From Gemmatimonadaceae bacterium (lineage in GTDB: Bacteria > Latescibacterota > UBA2968 > UBA8231): DNA of 18,301 nt. Location: NCBI GenBank assembly GCA_002726335.1, contig PBSR01000237.1, positions 1 to 18,301 on the forward strand, read 5' to 3'. Every line of letters starts with the position of its first letter. Positions within the stretch are counted from its first letter, which is position 1. The position numbers and the translations under genes were made by a program. Positions 1 to 7,210 of this stretch are shown here, piece by piece. A model generated the notes under the pieces. The model saw nothing but the letters and a program-made list of their open reading frames with translations, was not told the origin of the DNA and did no database searches.

Positions 1-64
1 ACGAAGTCTCACACTCACCCTCAACGTCAAAACAACAACACCAACGCCCATACCACCGACTCGA

Positions 65-421
65 TCAAGCATTACTGAGACGGGCTCCTAGCGACCCGGC
101 TGGGCCGGACAGGAGTCCCGCGGTGGCGATGGCCGCCGCACACCACACAAGCACGAGGAACACCTCGGCGCGTTCCTCGTGGGTCTCGAGGGCTGCCTCC
201 GGGACGACGGCTTCGACGGCTTCCTCGTCGCTCTCACCGGTCTCGACGGCCGACCAGGCACTCAAGGCCAACAGCAGATGCAGGAGAACGGCGATCCGCC
301 ACAGTGACACCGGGTCAGGACGCCGCCGGCTGTACCAGAGGACGGCACCCGCCGCCGGTGGCAGCAGGACTGCCAGAGCGAGAGGCAGGTGGACGACGAA
401 AGGGTGCAGGGGCAGGTCCAT
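65..421 (-). CDS. DUF2231-like small membrane protein
   Basis: 118-residue inner-membrane protein of unknown function. It opens with the HPFVVHLPLALAVLLP segment, which resembles the HP-x-x-VH-x-P-x-AL signature at the start of DUF2231 proteins. Three hydrophobic helices can be seen, at about residues 8-29, 41-58 and 87-106. An acidic stretch (ETGESDEEAVEAVV) lies between the second and third. DUF2231 proteins are usually somewhat longer, with four helices, so this is a short member or lacks its last helix. The ATG at 421 is preceded on the minus strand by GGGAGAAGTTTCC, giving a usable GGGAG ribosome site. It is divergent from the gene at 557, with a 135-bp shared upstream region. Membrane location is well supported; the family call is moderate. 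Confidence 0.65.
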   Translation of the reverse strand: MDLPLHPFVVHLPLALAVLLPPAAGAVLWYSRRRPDPVSLWRIAVLLHLLLALSAWSAVETGESDEEAVEAVVPEAALETHEERAEVFLVLVWCAAAIATAGLLSGPAGSLGARLSNA

Positions 422-556
422 GGAAACTTCTCCCGGTGATAGGTTCGAGCATCAGTATGCGGCGCGGACCTCGTTCCGGGTATCCGGCATCCGCAACAGA
501 TGGCTACATTTCCTGGGGCAAGACCCTCCGCCACGTGGAGATAGAGCAGATGCCCG

Positions 557-865
557 ATGCCGACGGGTCCGGATTCCGGTGTTTCAGGTCACGTCAACCA
601 GGTCTACCTGATCGTCCTGCTGGGCTCGATCGCCCTGGCGGGGGCAGCAGACATCGTTTTCGACGCGCCCACCACGTGGCGTGATCCCCACCTGTTGCTT
701 GAGGGTGGGGTCCTGGCCTTCTGCATCGCCTCGGCGGCTTGGCTGGGTCGCGGCTGGATGCGTGAGCGGCGATCTCTCGAACGTCTCCAGGAATCTCTGG
801 CGTCTCATCAGAATGATACGGTCAGGCGCCAGATCGGGCGAGGGTATGTAGGGTGGCCGGTTTGA
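557..865 (+). CDS. Two-helix membrane protein, probably a LuxR-type regulator lacking its HTH domain
   Basis: 102 residues. Two hydrophobic helices (about residues 16-33 and 46-63) are followed by a basic WMRERRSLERLQESL stretch that could start a coiled coil. This resembles the N-terminal half of membrane-bound LuxR-type regulators, in which two helices and a short coiled coil precede a C-terminal helix-turn-helix. Here the frame ends at about the point where that helix-turn-helix would begin, and I see no helix-turn-helix coding in the other frames downstream. It therefore looks like a truncated regulator gene, though a stand-alone membrane peptide is possible. The start is uncertain: the GGAG at 538-541 is better placed for an ATG at 550 in another frame than for the ATG at 557. 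The family assignment is from remembered architecture, not a search. Confidence 0.45.
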   Translation: MPTGPDSGVSGHVNQVYLIVLLGSIALAGAADIVFDAPTTWRDPHLLLEGGVLAFCIASAAWLGRGWMRERRSLERLQESLASHQNDTVRRQIGRGYVGWPV

Positions 866-921
866 CGCACGCCACCGCCGGTCTAGGTTGAGCCGCTACC
901 CCGCACTCCAGGAGGCTCCCC

Positions 922-1113
922 GTGATCTACAACGTGGCACAGTTGTCCGCCGACCAGCTTCGGTCGCTGCAGTTCTTCGAGTCCGAAACGGGACGAACCC
1001 TTATCGCCTTGAGCGGTATCGATGCCGAGCCGGCCCCCCTGAACGAAGAAGAGGTGACGCGCATCCAGAATCTGGAGAAGGACCTTGGGTTGACGCTGGT
1101 TGCCGTCAGCTAG
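922..1113 (+). CDS. Small conserved-looking protein of unknown function (63 aa)
   Basis: A 63-residue acidic, soluble protein with no signal peptide, membrane helix or cysteine. The start is a GTG at 922, chosen because a near-perfect ribosome site, CAGGAGG (909-915), sits 6 nt upstream. Reading from it gives a compact sequence with a hydrophobic-polar alternation that suggests a folded alpha/beta mini-domain. It contains SADQLRSLQFFESETG and, near the end, EKDLGLTLVAVS. I do not recognise the family. Its TAG stop (1111-1113) overlaps the TAG of the minus-strand 33-aa gene in a shared CTAG, so the two genes are convergent with no room for a terminator between them. Confidence 0.6.
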   Translation: MIYNVAQLSADQLRSLQFFESETGRTLIALSGIDAEPAPLNEEEVTRIQNLEKDLGLTLVAVS

Positions 1114-1211
1114 TACCCGACGCGCAGCCAGATCGCGAACAGGGCCCACACAATCGCGAAGGCGATGGGTATGACGAGACCCCAGGGTTTGTCTTGTCTT
1201 TGGGTGTGCAT
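1110..1211 (-). CDS. 33-aa single-helix membrane peptide
   Basis: A short gene identified directly from the minus strand. An ATG at 1211 is preceded by CCAAGGAGGTCGAG, a consensus AAGGAGGT ribosome site at ideal spacing. The product starts MHTQRQDKPWGLVIP, runs through one hydrophobic helix (about residues 10-28, with FAIVWALFAIWL) and ends RVGY. It has a short, polar, Lys/Arg-containing N-terminus, as is common in bacterial one-helix membrane peptides. The gene lies 92 nt downstream of the secreted-protein gene on the same strand, so the two may be cotranscribed. The stop overlaps that of the 63-aa gene on the other strand. The function is unknown; possible roles are a small accessory subunit or a membrane modulator. 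The strong ribosome site is the main support. Confidence 0.6.
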   Translation of the reverse strand: MHTQRQDKPWGLVIPIAFAIVWALFAIWLRVGY

Positions 1212-1303
1212 CTCGACCTCCTTGGCGTCGCCTACGCCGACATTCGCTGTCGGCGCTCAACGACAGACCAAGCAACTCCCGTACCTCGTGGAGCCCGGGG
1301 TCG

Positions 1304-1867
1304 TCAGCGATGGCGATGTGCGGCTTTGGCCACCGCCCACGGGATCGATTCCACCGCCGTCGATTCGGTTGTGAGTATCTCCACTTCGAAGAGCTGTACC
1401 GGCCCGAGGGTTCGCAGTTCCAGGTTATCCGCTGTCGTTGCTGAGGGCAGAAGGATCTCCTGCCAGCCGTCGACGACTCGCGACCGATCGTCGACACGCG
1501 CCGTCAGTTCTCCCTCTGGATCTCGCGTCGCACCCTCGTGTTGAAGATGACCGCCCACGTAGGTTCGGACCTGGTAATCATTGGCTATGGCACCGACTCG
1601 GATGCGAACCCGATCGACCGGTTGCACGCTGTCCCAGACGAACACGAGTATACCTTTGGTATTCCATTGGAAAGCGAAGGCTCCGTCAGCGGGCGGGGTG
1701 ATGCCGTCCGTCAACCAGGCAACATCTCCCTCGTGCTCGTTCCACGTGGTGGCACGGCTCACCGCATCGGGGGCGAGATTGCGGCCTGGGGACAGCGAGA
1801 CCGCCGCAACCGCCGCCAGCGACAGGCTCAGAACGACACAGAAACGCAGCAGATCAGGCTGTCGCAA
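1304..1867 (-). CDS. Secreted protein with a discoidin-like (F5/8 type C) beta-sandwich
   Basis: 187 residues. The N-terminus is a signal peptide, with a hydrophobic core at about residues 7-24 (FCVVLSLSLAAVAAVSL), so the product is exported. The mature part begins NLAPDAVSRATTWNEHEGD, followed by AWLTDG. This matches the opening of galactose-binding-like/discoidin domains (NLA, a Ser/Thr stretch, then a short LTDG turn). The later VDRVRIRVG and VQLFEVEIL segments fit the paired core strands of that fold. Such domains bind sugars or surfaces; no catalytic domain is attached. The start is a TTG at 1867 with CGGAG about 8 nt upstream, and no in-frame ATG fits the signal peptide better. It is divergent from the kinase gene at 2053. 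The fold call is from pattern only and is moderate. Confidence 0.6.
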   Translation of the reverse strand: MRQPDLLRFCVVLSLSLAAVAAVSLSPGRNLAPDAVSRATTWNEHEGDVAWLTDGITPPADGAFAFQWNTKGILVFVWDSVQPVDRVRIRVGAIANDYQVRTYVGGHLQHEGATRDPEGELTARVDDRSRVVDGWQEILLPSATTADNLELRTLGPVQLFEVEILTTESTAVESIPWAVAKAAHRHR

Positions 1868-1902
1868 TGGCCAAACTCCGTGCGGTCATCTCGCTGAGAC
1901 AA

Positions 1903-1916
1903 GGACCGGTTGGTCC
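1903..1916. repeat. Inverted repeat upstream of the kinase gene
   Basis: GGACC-GGTT-GGTCC: 5-bp arms with a 4-bp spacer, lying about 75-88 bp upstream of the -24 element at 1991. That is a distance at which sigma-54 activators commonly bind. Short and GC-rich, so chance is a real possibility. Confidence 0.25.
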
Positions 1917-1990
1917 CACCCGGTCGCGAACCGGGGCACGGCTGTCTCTCCGGCCAGCGGCTGCCCTTCGATCCTCACGGCTTGCCGGTG

Positions 1991-2006
1991 TGGCACGAGC
2001 CTTGCC
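1991..2006 (+). promoter_or_regulatory. Sigma-54-type -24/-12 promoter upstream of the kinase gene
   Basis: TGGCACGAGCCTTGCC matches the consensus TGGCACG-N4-TTGCW at all defined positions except the last. The invariant GG (1992-1993) and GC (2004-2005) are separated by exactly 10 bp. The predicted transcript start is near 2017, leaving a leader of about 36 nt before the ATG at 2053, with the ribosome site inside it. The position, orientation and match are all as expected. Confidence 0.6.
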
Positions 2007-2052
2007 AGTCGTTCTCCCAAAGACAGTGCAATCACCTTCCAGGAGACCTCTT

Positions 2053-2685
2053 ATGTCCACCGATGCCAATGCCAAGCCCCATCCTACAGTCCTGTTCTTC
2101 GGCGCCCCGGGCTCGGGTAAGGGGACCCAGGGCAAGATTCTGGCCAGCATTCCCGGGTTTGTACACGTCTCGTCGGGCGAGATGTTCCGCGAACTCGAGC
2201 CGGACAGCGAATTGGGGAAGGTATTCCTCGACTACTCCAGCAGGGGGGACCTGGTCCCCGACGACGTCACCATCCGTCTGTGGGAGCACCACATGGACCG
2301 CCTGGTCCAGGCCCGCCAGTTCAACCCGAGCAGAGATACCCTCATCCTCGACGGCATTCCCCGCAACCTGCAGCAGTCCGAGATGCTGCAGGGACGCATC
2401 GACGTGCGTCTCCTGTTGCACCTGCATGCCGCCGACGAGGAGCAGATGGTGCAGCGTATCCGTGGCCGTGCCCTGCGCGAGGGACGTCTCGACGACGCCA
2501 ACCCGGACGTCGTGCGTCGGCGCTTCCGTGAATACGACGCCGAGACGTTCCCGGTCCTGGAGAGTTACCCGAGGGAGAAGGTTCGCAGTATCGATGCCTG
2601 CGCCGCCCCCCTTGAGGTCCTGCGTCAGGTCATCGAGGTGCTGCAGGTCATGCTGTATCCGGAAACGTTGCAGCACGCCGCTTGA
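2053..2685 (+). CDS. adk: Adenylate kinase-like nucleoside monophosphate kinase
   Basis: A 210-residue cytoplasmic kinase of the adenylate kinase family, which moves a phosphate from ATP to a nucleoside monophosphate. The P-loop is FGAPGSGKGTQ (about residues 16-26). The NMP-binding part has SSGEMFRE and the DGIPRNLQQSE segment, equivalent to DGFPRT in typical Adk. The LID region (about 137-170) is the short type without zinc cysteines, as in AK1 and UMP/CMP kinases. It includes RGRALREGR and an RRRFREYDAETFPVL helix. The start is ATG 2053 because AGGAG (2041-2045) is 7 nt upstream; the frame stays open upstream to 1867 but that part does not look coding. It is convergent with maeB and its 3' end overlaps the antisense maeB 3' end. 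The non-canonical DGIPRN makes the substrate (AMP or another NMP) uncertain, and it may not be the housekeeping copy. Confidence 0.85.
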   Translation: MSTDANAKPHPTVLFFGAPGSGKGTQGKILASIPGFVHVSSGEMFRELEPDSELGKVFLDYSSRGDLVPDDVTIRLWEHHMDRLVQARQFNPSRDTLILDGIPRNLQQSEMLQGRIDVRLLLHLHAADEEQMVQRIRGRALREGRLDDANPDVVRRRFREYDAETFPVLESYPREKVRSIDACAAPLEVLRQVIEVLQVMLYPETLQHAA

Positions 2686-4841
2686 AGCCTGCCCATCAGG
2701 ATCGGCCCCACGGCCTCGGCCCCGGCCAGAGCATTCACCAGCCGGTAGGCGATATTGGCCGAGCTGAGATCGGGGAAGATGAGCACGTTGGCGCGGTCGC
2801 CGAGCCGGGCGAAGGGGTAGACGTCGTTCAGCGTCTCCGGTCGGAAGGCCAGATCGGCCTGCATCTCCCCTTCCACTACCAGACCCGGATCGGCGGCGCG
2901 CACCAGTTCGGTGGCGCGTCGCATCTTCACCGCCTGGGGATGGTCGGAGCTGCCGAAGGTGGAGAACGAGAGCATCGCCACGCGCGGTTCGACGTCGAAG
3001 CAGCGTGCCATGCTCGCTGACTGGAGCGCGATCTCGGCGACCTCTTCGGCGCTGGGGTCGAGGTTGATCACGCGATCGGCGAAGAACAGCACCTCGCTCT
3101 GCCGCACCATCATGTAGAGGCCGGCAGCCCGTTTCACCCCCGGCTCCAGGCCGATGATCTGCAACGCCGGCCGAACGGTGTCGGAAAAATGGTGCAGCAG
3201 GCCGCCGACAAGGCCGTCGGCGTCGCCCATACGTACCATCATCGGTCCCAGGTAGTGACGGTGCCGCAGACGGGCACCGGCTTCGGCCAGAGTCAGTCCC
3301 TTCCGCTGTCGCAACTGGTGCAATTCAGTGGCGTATTCGTCGCGCCGCTCGAAGTGCGTCGGATCGATGATGCGAAGGAAATCCCGGTCGTACCCCAACG
3401 CCTTCAGCTGCGTCACGACCTCGGCTTCGTCACCGATGACGATGGGCTCAGCGATCCCCTCCTCGGCGACCATGCGACAGGCACGCAGCACCCGCGGCTG
3501 GTCCCCTTCGGGAAAGACGATACGGCGGGGACTGGCGGCCGCCTTCGCCATCACCAGACGCACGACCTCGCGGTTGTGGCTCAAGCGATGGGCCAGCTCC
3601 TGTCGATACGTGGCCATGTCGAGTTGACGCCGGGCGACGCCTGACTCGATGGCCGCCTGGGCCACCGCCGGCGCCGCCGCCAGCACGACACGCGAGTCGA
3701 AGGGCTTGGGCAGGATGTACTCCGTGTTGAAGCTGAGGCGTTCGATGCGATAGGCTCGCAGCACCTCGTCGGGCGTCTCTTCGCGCACCAGCGAGGCGAT
3801 GGCCCGGGCTGCGGCCACCTTCATTTCCTCGGTGATCTTCGTGGCGTGGGCGTCCAGGGCACCGCGAAAGATGGAGGGAAACGCCAGGACGTTGTTCACC
3901 TGGTTCGGATAATCCGAACGCCCGGTGGCGACGATGGCGTCGGGACGTACTGCCCGGGCCTCATCGTAGGGAATCTCGGGGTCGGGGTTGGCCATGGCGA
4001 AAACGATCGGCTGGTCTGCCATACCCTTGAGGATTTCTGCCGTGACACTGCCCGGCCCCGACAGACCCATGAACACGTCGGCGCCCTGCATCGCCTCTTC
4101 GAGCGTGCGTCGATCGGTGTCGGCGACGAAGCGTTCCTTGTACTCGTTCATACGTTCGGTGCGGCCACGATAAATAACACCGGCCGAATCGCAGACGATG
4201 CGGTTTTCGATCCTGACGCCGAGAGACTCGTGGAAGGCGGCGCACGCCAGGCCGGCGGCACCGGCACCGGCATAGACGACACGGACCTCGTCCAGGGCTT
4301 TTCCCGCTAGTTCCACGGCGTTCAGCAAGCCGGCACCGCTGACGATGGCGGTACCGTGCTGATCGTCGTGGAAAACGGGAATCGACAGCCTCTCGCGCAA
4401 CTGCTCCTCTACGTGGAAGCACGCCGGAGCGCCGATATCTTCGAGATTGATCGCGCCGAAAGTGGGTTCCATCAACTGGACGGCGTCGACGATCCGATCC
4501 ACGTCCTCGGTGTCCAGTTCGATATCGAAGGCGTCGACATCGGCGAAACGTTTGAAGAGGATCGCCTTGCCCTCCATCACGGGCTTGCCCGCCAGGGCGC
4601 CGATGTTTCCCAGCCCGAGAACGGCCGTGCCGTTGGTGACCACCGCCACGAGGTTGCCTCGGGCGGTGTACTGGCGGGCCGTTTCGGGGGCCTGCTGAAT
4701 CTCAAGACAGGGGATGGCGACCCCCGGAGAGTATGCCAGCGACAGGTCTCTCTGCGGCAGGAAGGGCTTGGTGGGTACTACCTGCAGCTTGCCCGGCGGG
4801 AACTGGCTGTGATACTCCAGGGCGTCGTCACGCTCGTTCAT
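2625..4841 (-). CDS. maeB: NADP-type malic enzyme with phosphotransacetylase-like C-terminal domain, 3' end truncated
   Basis: Converts malate to pyruvate and CO2 with reduction of NAD(P)+. The malic-enzyme part (about residues 1-430) shows [15 protein letters not shown], the NAD site [15 protein letters not shown], the GKPVMEGKA lysine segment, [10 protein letters not shown] and [12 protein letters not shown]. The second part (about 440-738) is the phosphotransacetylase-like domain of MaeB hybrids, usually regulatory: [17 protein letters not shown], then [18 protein letters not shown] and GPILMG. After GPILMG, family members continue for roughly 25-30 residues (a KPVH...VNM segment). Here the sequence diverges and ends within DNA that is antisense to the kinase 3' end. 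ATG 4841 was chosen because conserved sequence begins there. The frame is open to a TTG at 5063, but that extension does not look like protein and covers the operator dyads. The ribosome site is weak. Confidence 0.88.
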   Translation of the reverse strand: MNERDDALEYHSQFPPGKLQVVPTKPFLPQRDLSLAYSPGVAIPCLEIQQAPETARQYTARGNLVAVVTNGTAVLGLGNIGALAGKPVMEGKAILFKRFADVDAFDIELDTEDVDRIVDAVQLMEPTFGAINLEDIGAPACFHVEEQLRERLSIPVFHDDQHGTAIVSGAGLLNAVELAGKALDEVRVVYAGAGAAGLACAAFHESLGVRIENRIVCDSAGVIYRGRTERMNEYKERFVADTDRRTLEEAMQGADVFMGLSGPGSVTAEILKGMADQPIVFAMANPDPEIPYDEARAVRPDAIVATGRSDYPNQVNNVLAFPSIFRGALDAHATKITEEMKVAAARAIASLVREETPDEVLRAYRIERLSFNTEYILPKPFDSRVVLAAAPAVAQAAIESGVARRQLDMATYRQELAHRLSHNREVVRLVMAKAAASPRRIVFPEGDQPRVLRACRMVAEEGIAEPIVIGDEAEVVTQLKALGYDRDFLRIIDPTHFERRDEYATELHQLRQRKGLTLAEAGARLRHRHYLGPMMVRMGDADGLVGGLLHHFSDTVRPALQIIGLEPGVKRAAGLYMMVRQSEVLFFADRVINLDPSAEEVAEIALQSASMARCFDVEPRVAMLSFSTFGSSDHPQAVKMRRATELVRAADPGLVVEGEMQADLAFRPETLNDVYPFARLGDRANVLIFPDLSSANIAYRLVNALAGAEAVGPILMGRLQAACCNVSGYSMTCSTSMT

Positions 4842-4973
4842 GGCTTCTTCGCTCTCACCTCGAGTGCCGGGGGATACGGCGATGGCCCCGGAGAGAATCC
4901 CCGGCTCGGCAGCCAAAACTGCCCCCTCGATGGGGCGGCGCAAGCTGGTTGCAGGGGACATGGGGGAGACGCG

Positions 4974-4993
4974 CTGAGACATACATGTCTCAG
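4974..4993. promoter_or_regulatory. Perfect 20-bp palindromic operator candidate
   Basis: CTGAGACAT-AC-ATGTCTCAG: two perfect 9-bp arms with a 2-bp spacer, in the 249-bp divergent region between maeB (-) and the sigma factor gene (+). Its size and symmetry are typical of a dimeric repressor or activator site. The outer half-site CTGAGA recurs 16 bp downstream. Confidence 0.5.
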
Positions 4994-5008
4994 TGAAAGG
5001 AACAGGAT

Positions 5009-5025
5009 TCTCAGATTCTCTGAGA
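5009..5025. promoter_or_regulatory. Second dyad with the same half-site
   Basis: TCTCAG-ATTCT-CTGAGA: 6-bp arms with a 5-bp spacer, carrying the same TCTCAG/CTGAGA half-sites as the 20-bp palindrome but in the opposite arrangement. This gives four copies of the half-site within 52 bp ahead of the sigma factor gene. Confidence 0.4.
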
Positions 5026-5090
5026 GAGGGCGGTTTGGTATGGATCGTGCTTTGTGAGCTCAAGGATACGCCCCCGCAAGGAGATGACCT

Positions 5091-5927
5091 TTGCCTGCCA
5101 CCCGATCTGCTCTGCTCGATTCATACTGGAAGGACATCCGCCACTGTGAGCCTCTGTCCCGTGATCAGGAGGTGAATCTGGTCCGCCGCGCCCGGGACGG
5201 GGACGGCGAGGCCATGCGTGACCTCATCGCCGCCAACGTCCGCTTCGTCGTCTCTGTGGCGCGCGAATTCCGTGGTACCGGTTGCCCGATGAACGAGTTG
5301 ATCTCGGACGGCAACCTGGGGCTCGTGGAAGCGGCTCGCAGATTCGACGAGACGCGCGGCTTCAAGTTCATCACCTATGCGGTGTGGTGGATCCGGCAGT
5401 CGATCCGGCGCTCTCTCTCCGAGCGCCGCGGTACTGTGGTGGCACCCTCCAATCGAGTCGCTGATCTGAAACACGTCGAACGTGCCCGCATGAAGCTGTC
5501 CCAGGCTCTGGGACGGGCCCCGACGGTCCATGAAATGGCTCAGGAGACTGAGTTCTCCACGCGGCGCGTGAATCGCGCCCTGGAGGTCGCCATCCCGGAC
5601 GTACATCTCGATCGCTCCCTGTATGCGGAGGACGAAGAGACGTCCGTGGCGTCCCTGTTCGAGTCCGATGATCCCGACACGGATGCCGAGACCCAGGAGC
5701 ATGAAACAACGGACCTGATCACACGCTGTCTGGGCACCCTCGGCACCCGGGAGCGGGAGATCATTCGGCGCTACTACGGATTCGATGATTGCGAACCCAT
5801 GACGCTCGAGGAAATCGGCCACACCTTCGGCCTCACGCGGGAGCGGATCCGGCAGTTGCGCGACATCGGTCTGACCCAGTTGCGGGATCGATTCGGCGAC
5901 GTGCTGTTCGAACTGTCGCACAACTAG
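5091..5927 (+). CDS. RNA polymerase sigma factor, sigma-70 family (RpoD-like, group 2 type)
   Basis: A 278-residue cytoplasmic transcription factor that directs RNA polymerase to promoters. In order: a short region 1.2 (about residues 10-45, LSRDQEVNLVRRARDGD), region 2 with the core-binding segment ELISDGNLGLVEAARRFD, and the -10-recognition segment FKFITYAVWWIRQSIRRSL. Region 3 follows (APTVHEMAQETEFSTRRV). The -35-recognition region 4.2 (MTLEEIGHTFGLTRERIRQL) is near the end. It lacks the long N-terminal regions of housekeeping RpoD, so it is probably an alternative, RpoS/HrdB-like factor. The start is TTG 5091, fixed by AAGGAG (5078-5083) 7 nt upstream; the ATG at 5084 is out of frame. 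It is divergent from maeB. The stop is 9 nt from the stop of the convergent radical SAM gene. Confidence 0.9.
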   Translation: MPATRSALLDSYWKDIRHCEPLSRDQEVNLVRRARDGDGEAMRDLIAANVRFVVSVAREFRGTGCPMNELISDGNLGLVEAARRFDETRGFKFITYAVWWIRQSIRRSLSERRGTVVAPSNRVADLKHVERARMKLSQALGRAPTVHEMAQETEFSTRRVNRALEVAIPDVHLDRSLYAEDEETSVASLFESDDPDTDAETQEHETTDLITRCLGTLGTREREIIRRYYGFDDCEPMTLEEIGHTFGLTRERIRQLRDIGLTQLRDRFGDVLFELSHN

Positions 5928-5936
5928 TCAACGAGA

Positions 5937-7178
5937 TTAGTAGACGAAGTCCTCCACGTCGTAGGCTGCCCGCCGGGGTCCTCCGTCGGCGCGAGGCGTC
6001 AGGAGCGATTCGATGGTCTGGCGCTGCTTCTGCATATCCGCCTCGCTCAGCGATCCCAGACCGCGGGCCTGTACCTGTTGCTGGTACCGACCACCTGAGC
6101 GCAACGGACTGAAGAAGACGATATCCCCGCTGTCCAGGCTCATGCTGCTCAGGGCTCTCACCGTCTCCTCCGCGTGCTCCTGCGCCAGCCCATCTCCACC
6201 GGCGCCAAGCAGTATGATCATGCCGACGGAGAGGCCGCACTGGCGAAGACGTCGAACCGCGGCGATGGCATCGGCGGCGTCTCCGGCCTTGCCAAGCAAA
6301 CTGCGTACATCGTCGCTGCCGGACTCCAGACCGAAGTAGATATGCTGCAGCCCGTGGCCAGCCAGGGCTCGCAGATCATCGTCGGTGTGACGGCTCGGCC
6401 CAAGAACATCGGTGAAGGCGGACAGTTCGCGGAACGCTGACTCGGGAAACTCAGCCCGAACACGGGCGACCATCGGCAGCAGGCGCGATGCGGGAACCGC
6501 CAGCAGATTGGCGTCGCCGAGAAACAGGTGGCGACGGGCCTGAAGGCCCTGACCGAAGAAGGCACGGATCCGAGCCAGGTGCTCGTCGAGTCCCTCCCTG
6601 GAGCGGACCTCGTACGGTCGATCACGATAGAGGTGACAGAAGGTGCACCGATTCCAGGCGCAGCCGCGTGTGATCTGCACCAGCAGGGCGTTGTAGCGAT
6701 CAGGCGGCAGGATGGGGACCGAGGTGTAGAGCTCGGCAAACTCGGCAACGTCCCCGGCCAGGCGCGGTGTATCCCACGACAGCACCCGGCGCAGCAGAAC
6801 GTCGAGCTCGGGGCCGACGGGTACGGGTAGTTGATCTGCCTCGAAGGTCGCCGCTTCCAACCCTGCCAACAGCAGGCGCACCTGGCTGTGCACATGCTCC
6901 CACAACTCCAGGGCTTCTGCCGGCGACAGCCAGCGACGCCCGGCAGGGCCCTCGTCCGCCGCCCGCGCCCGAACCCCCCCATCGAGACCTCGACGGTAGT
7001 GGATCCCCTTCAGCAGCGTACTCCAGGGCCGGCCTTCGCCGTCGAAGGTGAATACCGTCGACACGTCGATAGCAATGGAGGTCGTCGTCGGCTTGCGACG
7101 GACCTGCCACAGACCGGGATGTCCCGGAACGCGAAGATTCGCCCGCAGGCGATGTGGCAGGGGCGGAGCGCCCTCCAT
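5937..7178 (-). CDS. Radical SAM protein of unknown substrate, last gene of the C1 operon
   Basis: 413 residues from ATG 7178. The radical SAM cluster motif is GCAWNRCTFC: cysteines at about 173, 178 and 181 with CX4CX2C spacing, which would hold a [4Fe-4S] cluster that cleaves S-adenosylmethionine. Downstream are barrel motifs HLFLGDANLLAVP, QHIYFGLESGSDDV and VGMIILLGAGG, the last being the usual SAM-barrel Gly-rich strand. The N-terminal 160 residues are not recognised. A TTG at 7214, overlapping the fhs stop (TTGA), is in frame and is an alternative start 12 codons upstream; neither start has a strong ribosome site. The position directly after fhs suggests cotranscription and a role linked to corrinoid/folate C1 chemistry, perhaps in cofactor or substrate modification. 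That role is inference. Confidence 0.75.
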   Translation of the reverse strand: MEGAPPLPHRLRANLRVPGHPGLWQVRRKPTTTSIAIDVSTVFTFDGEGRPWSTLLKGIHYRRGLDGGVRARAADEGPAGRRWLSPAEALELWEHVHSQVRLLLAGLEAATFEADQLPVPVGPELDVLLRRVLSWDTPRLAGDVAEFAELYTSVPILPPDRYNALLVQITRGCAWNRCTFCHLYRDRPYEVRSREGLDEHLARIRAFFGQGLQARRHLFLGDANLLAVPASRLLPMVARVRAEFPESAFRELSAFTDVLGPSRHTDDDLRALAGHGLQHIYFGLESGSDDVRSLLGKAGDAADAIAAVRRLRQCGLSVGMIILLGAGGDGLAQEHAEETVRALSSMSLDSGDIVFFSPLRSGGRYQQQVQARGLGSLSEADMQKQRQTIESLLTPRADGGPRRAAYDVEDFVY

Positions 7179-7210
7179 GTTACCGGCAGCGGAGAGGCGC
7201 TCCGTCGGGA

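Noticed and set aside
1..78. Open frame at the left edge on the plus strand, and a possible minus-strand start (ATG at about 52)
   Set aside because: The plus frame is Asn/Thr/His-rich with unusual base composition and no recognisable protein; the minus start lacks a ribosome site. Both are too short to support.
5036..5050. Sigma-54-like element (TGGTATGGATCGTGC) before the sigma factor gene
   Set aside because: The GG-N10-GC spacing is right, but three consensus bases differ (TGGTAT and GTGC), so it is too weak to call.
4842..5063. 74-residue N-terminal extension of MaeB from a TTG at 5063
   Set aside because: The extension does not resemble MaeB N-termini, has no ribosome site and would place the operator dyads inside coding sequence.
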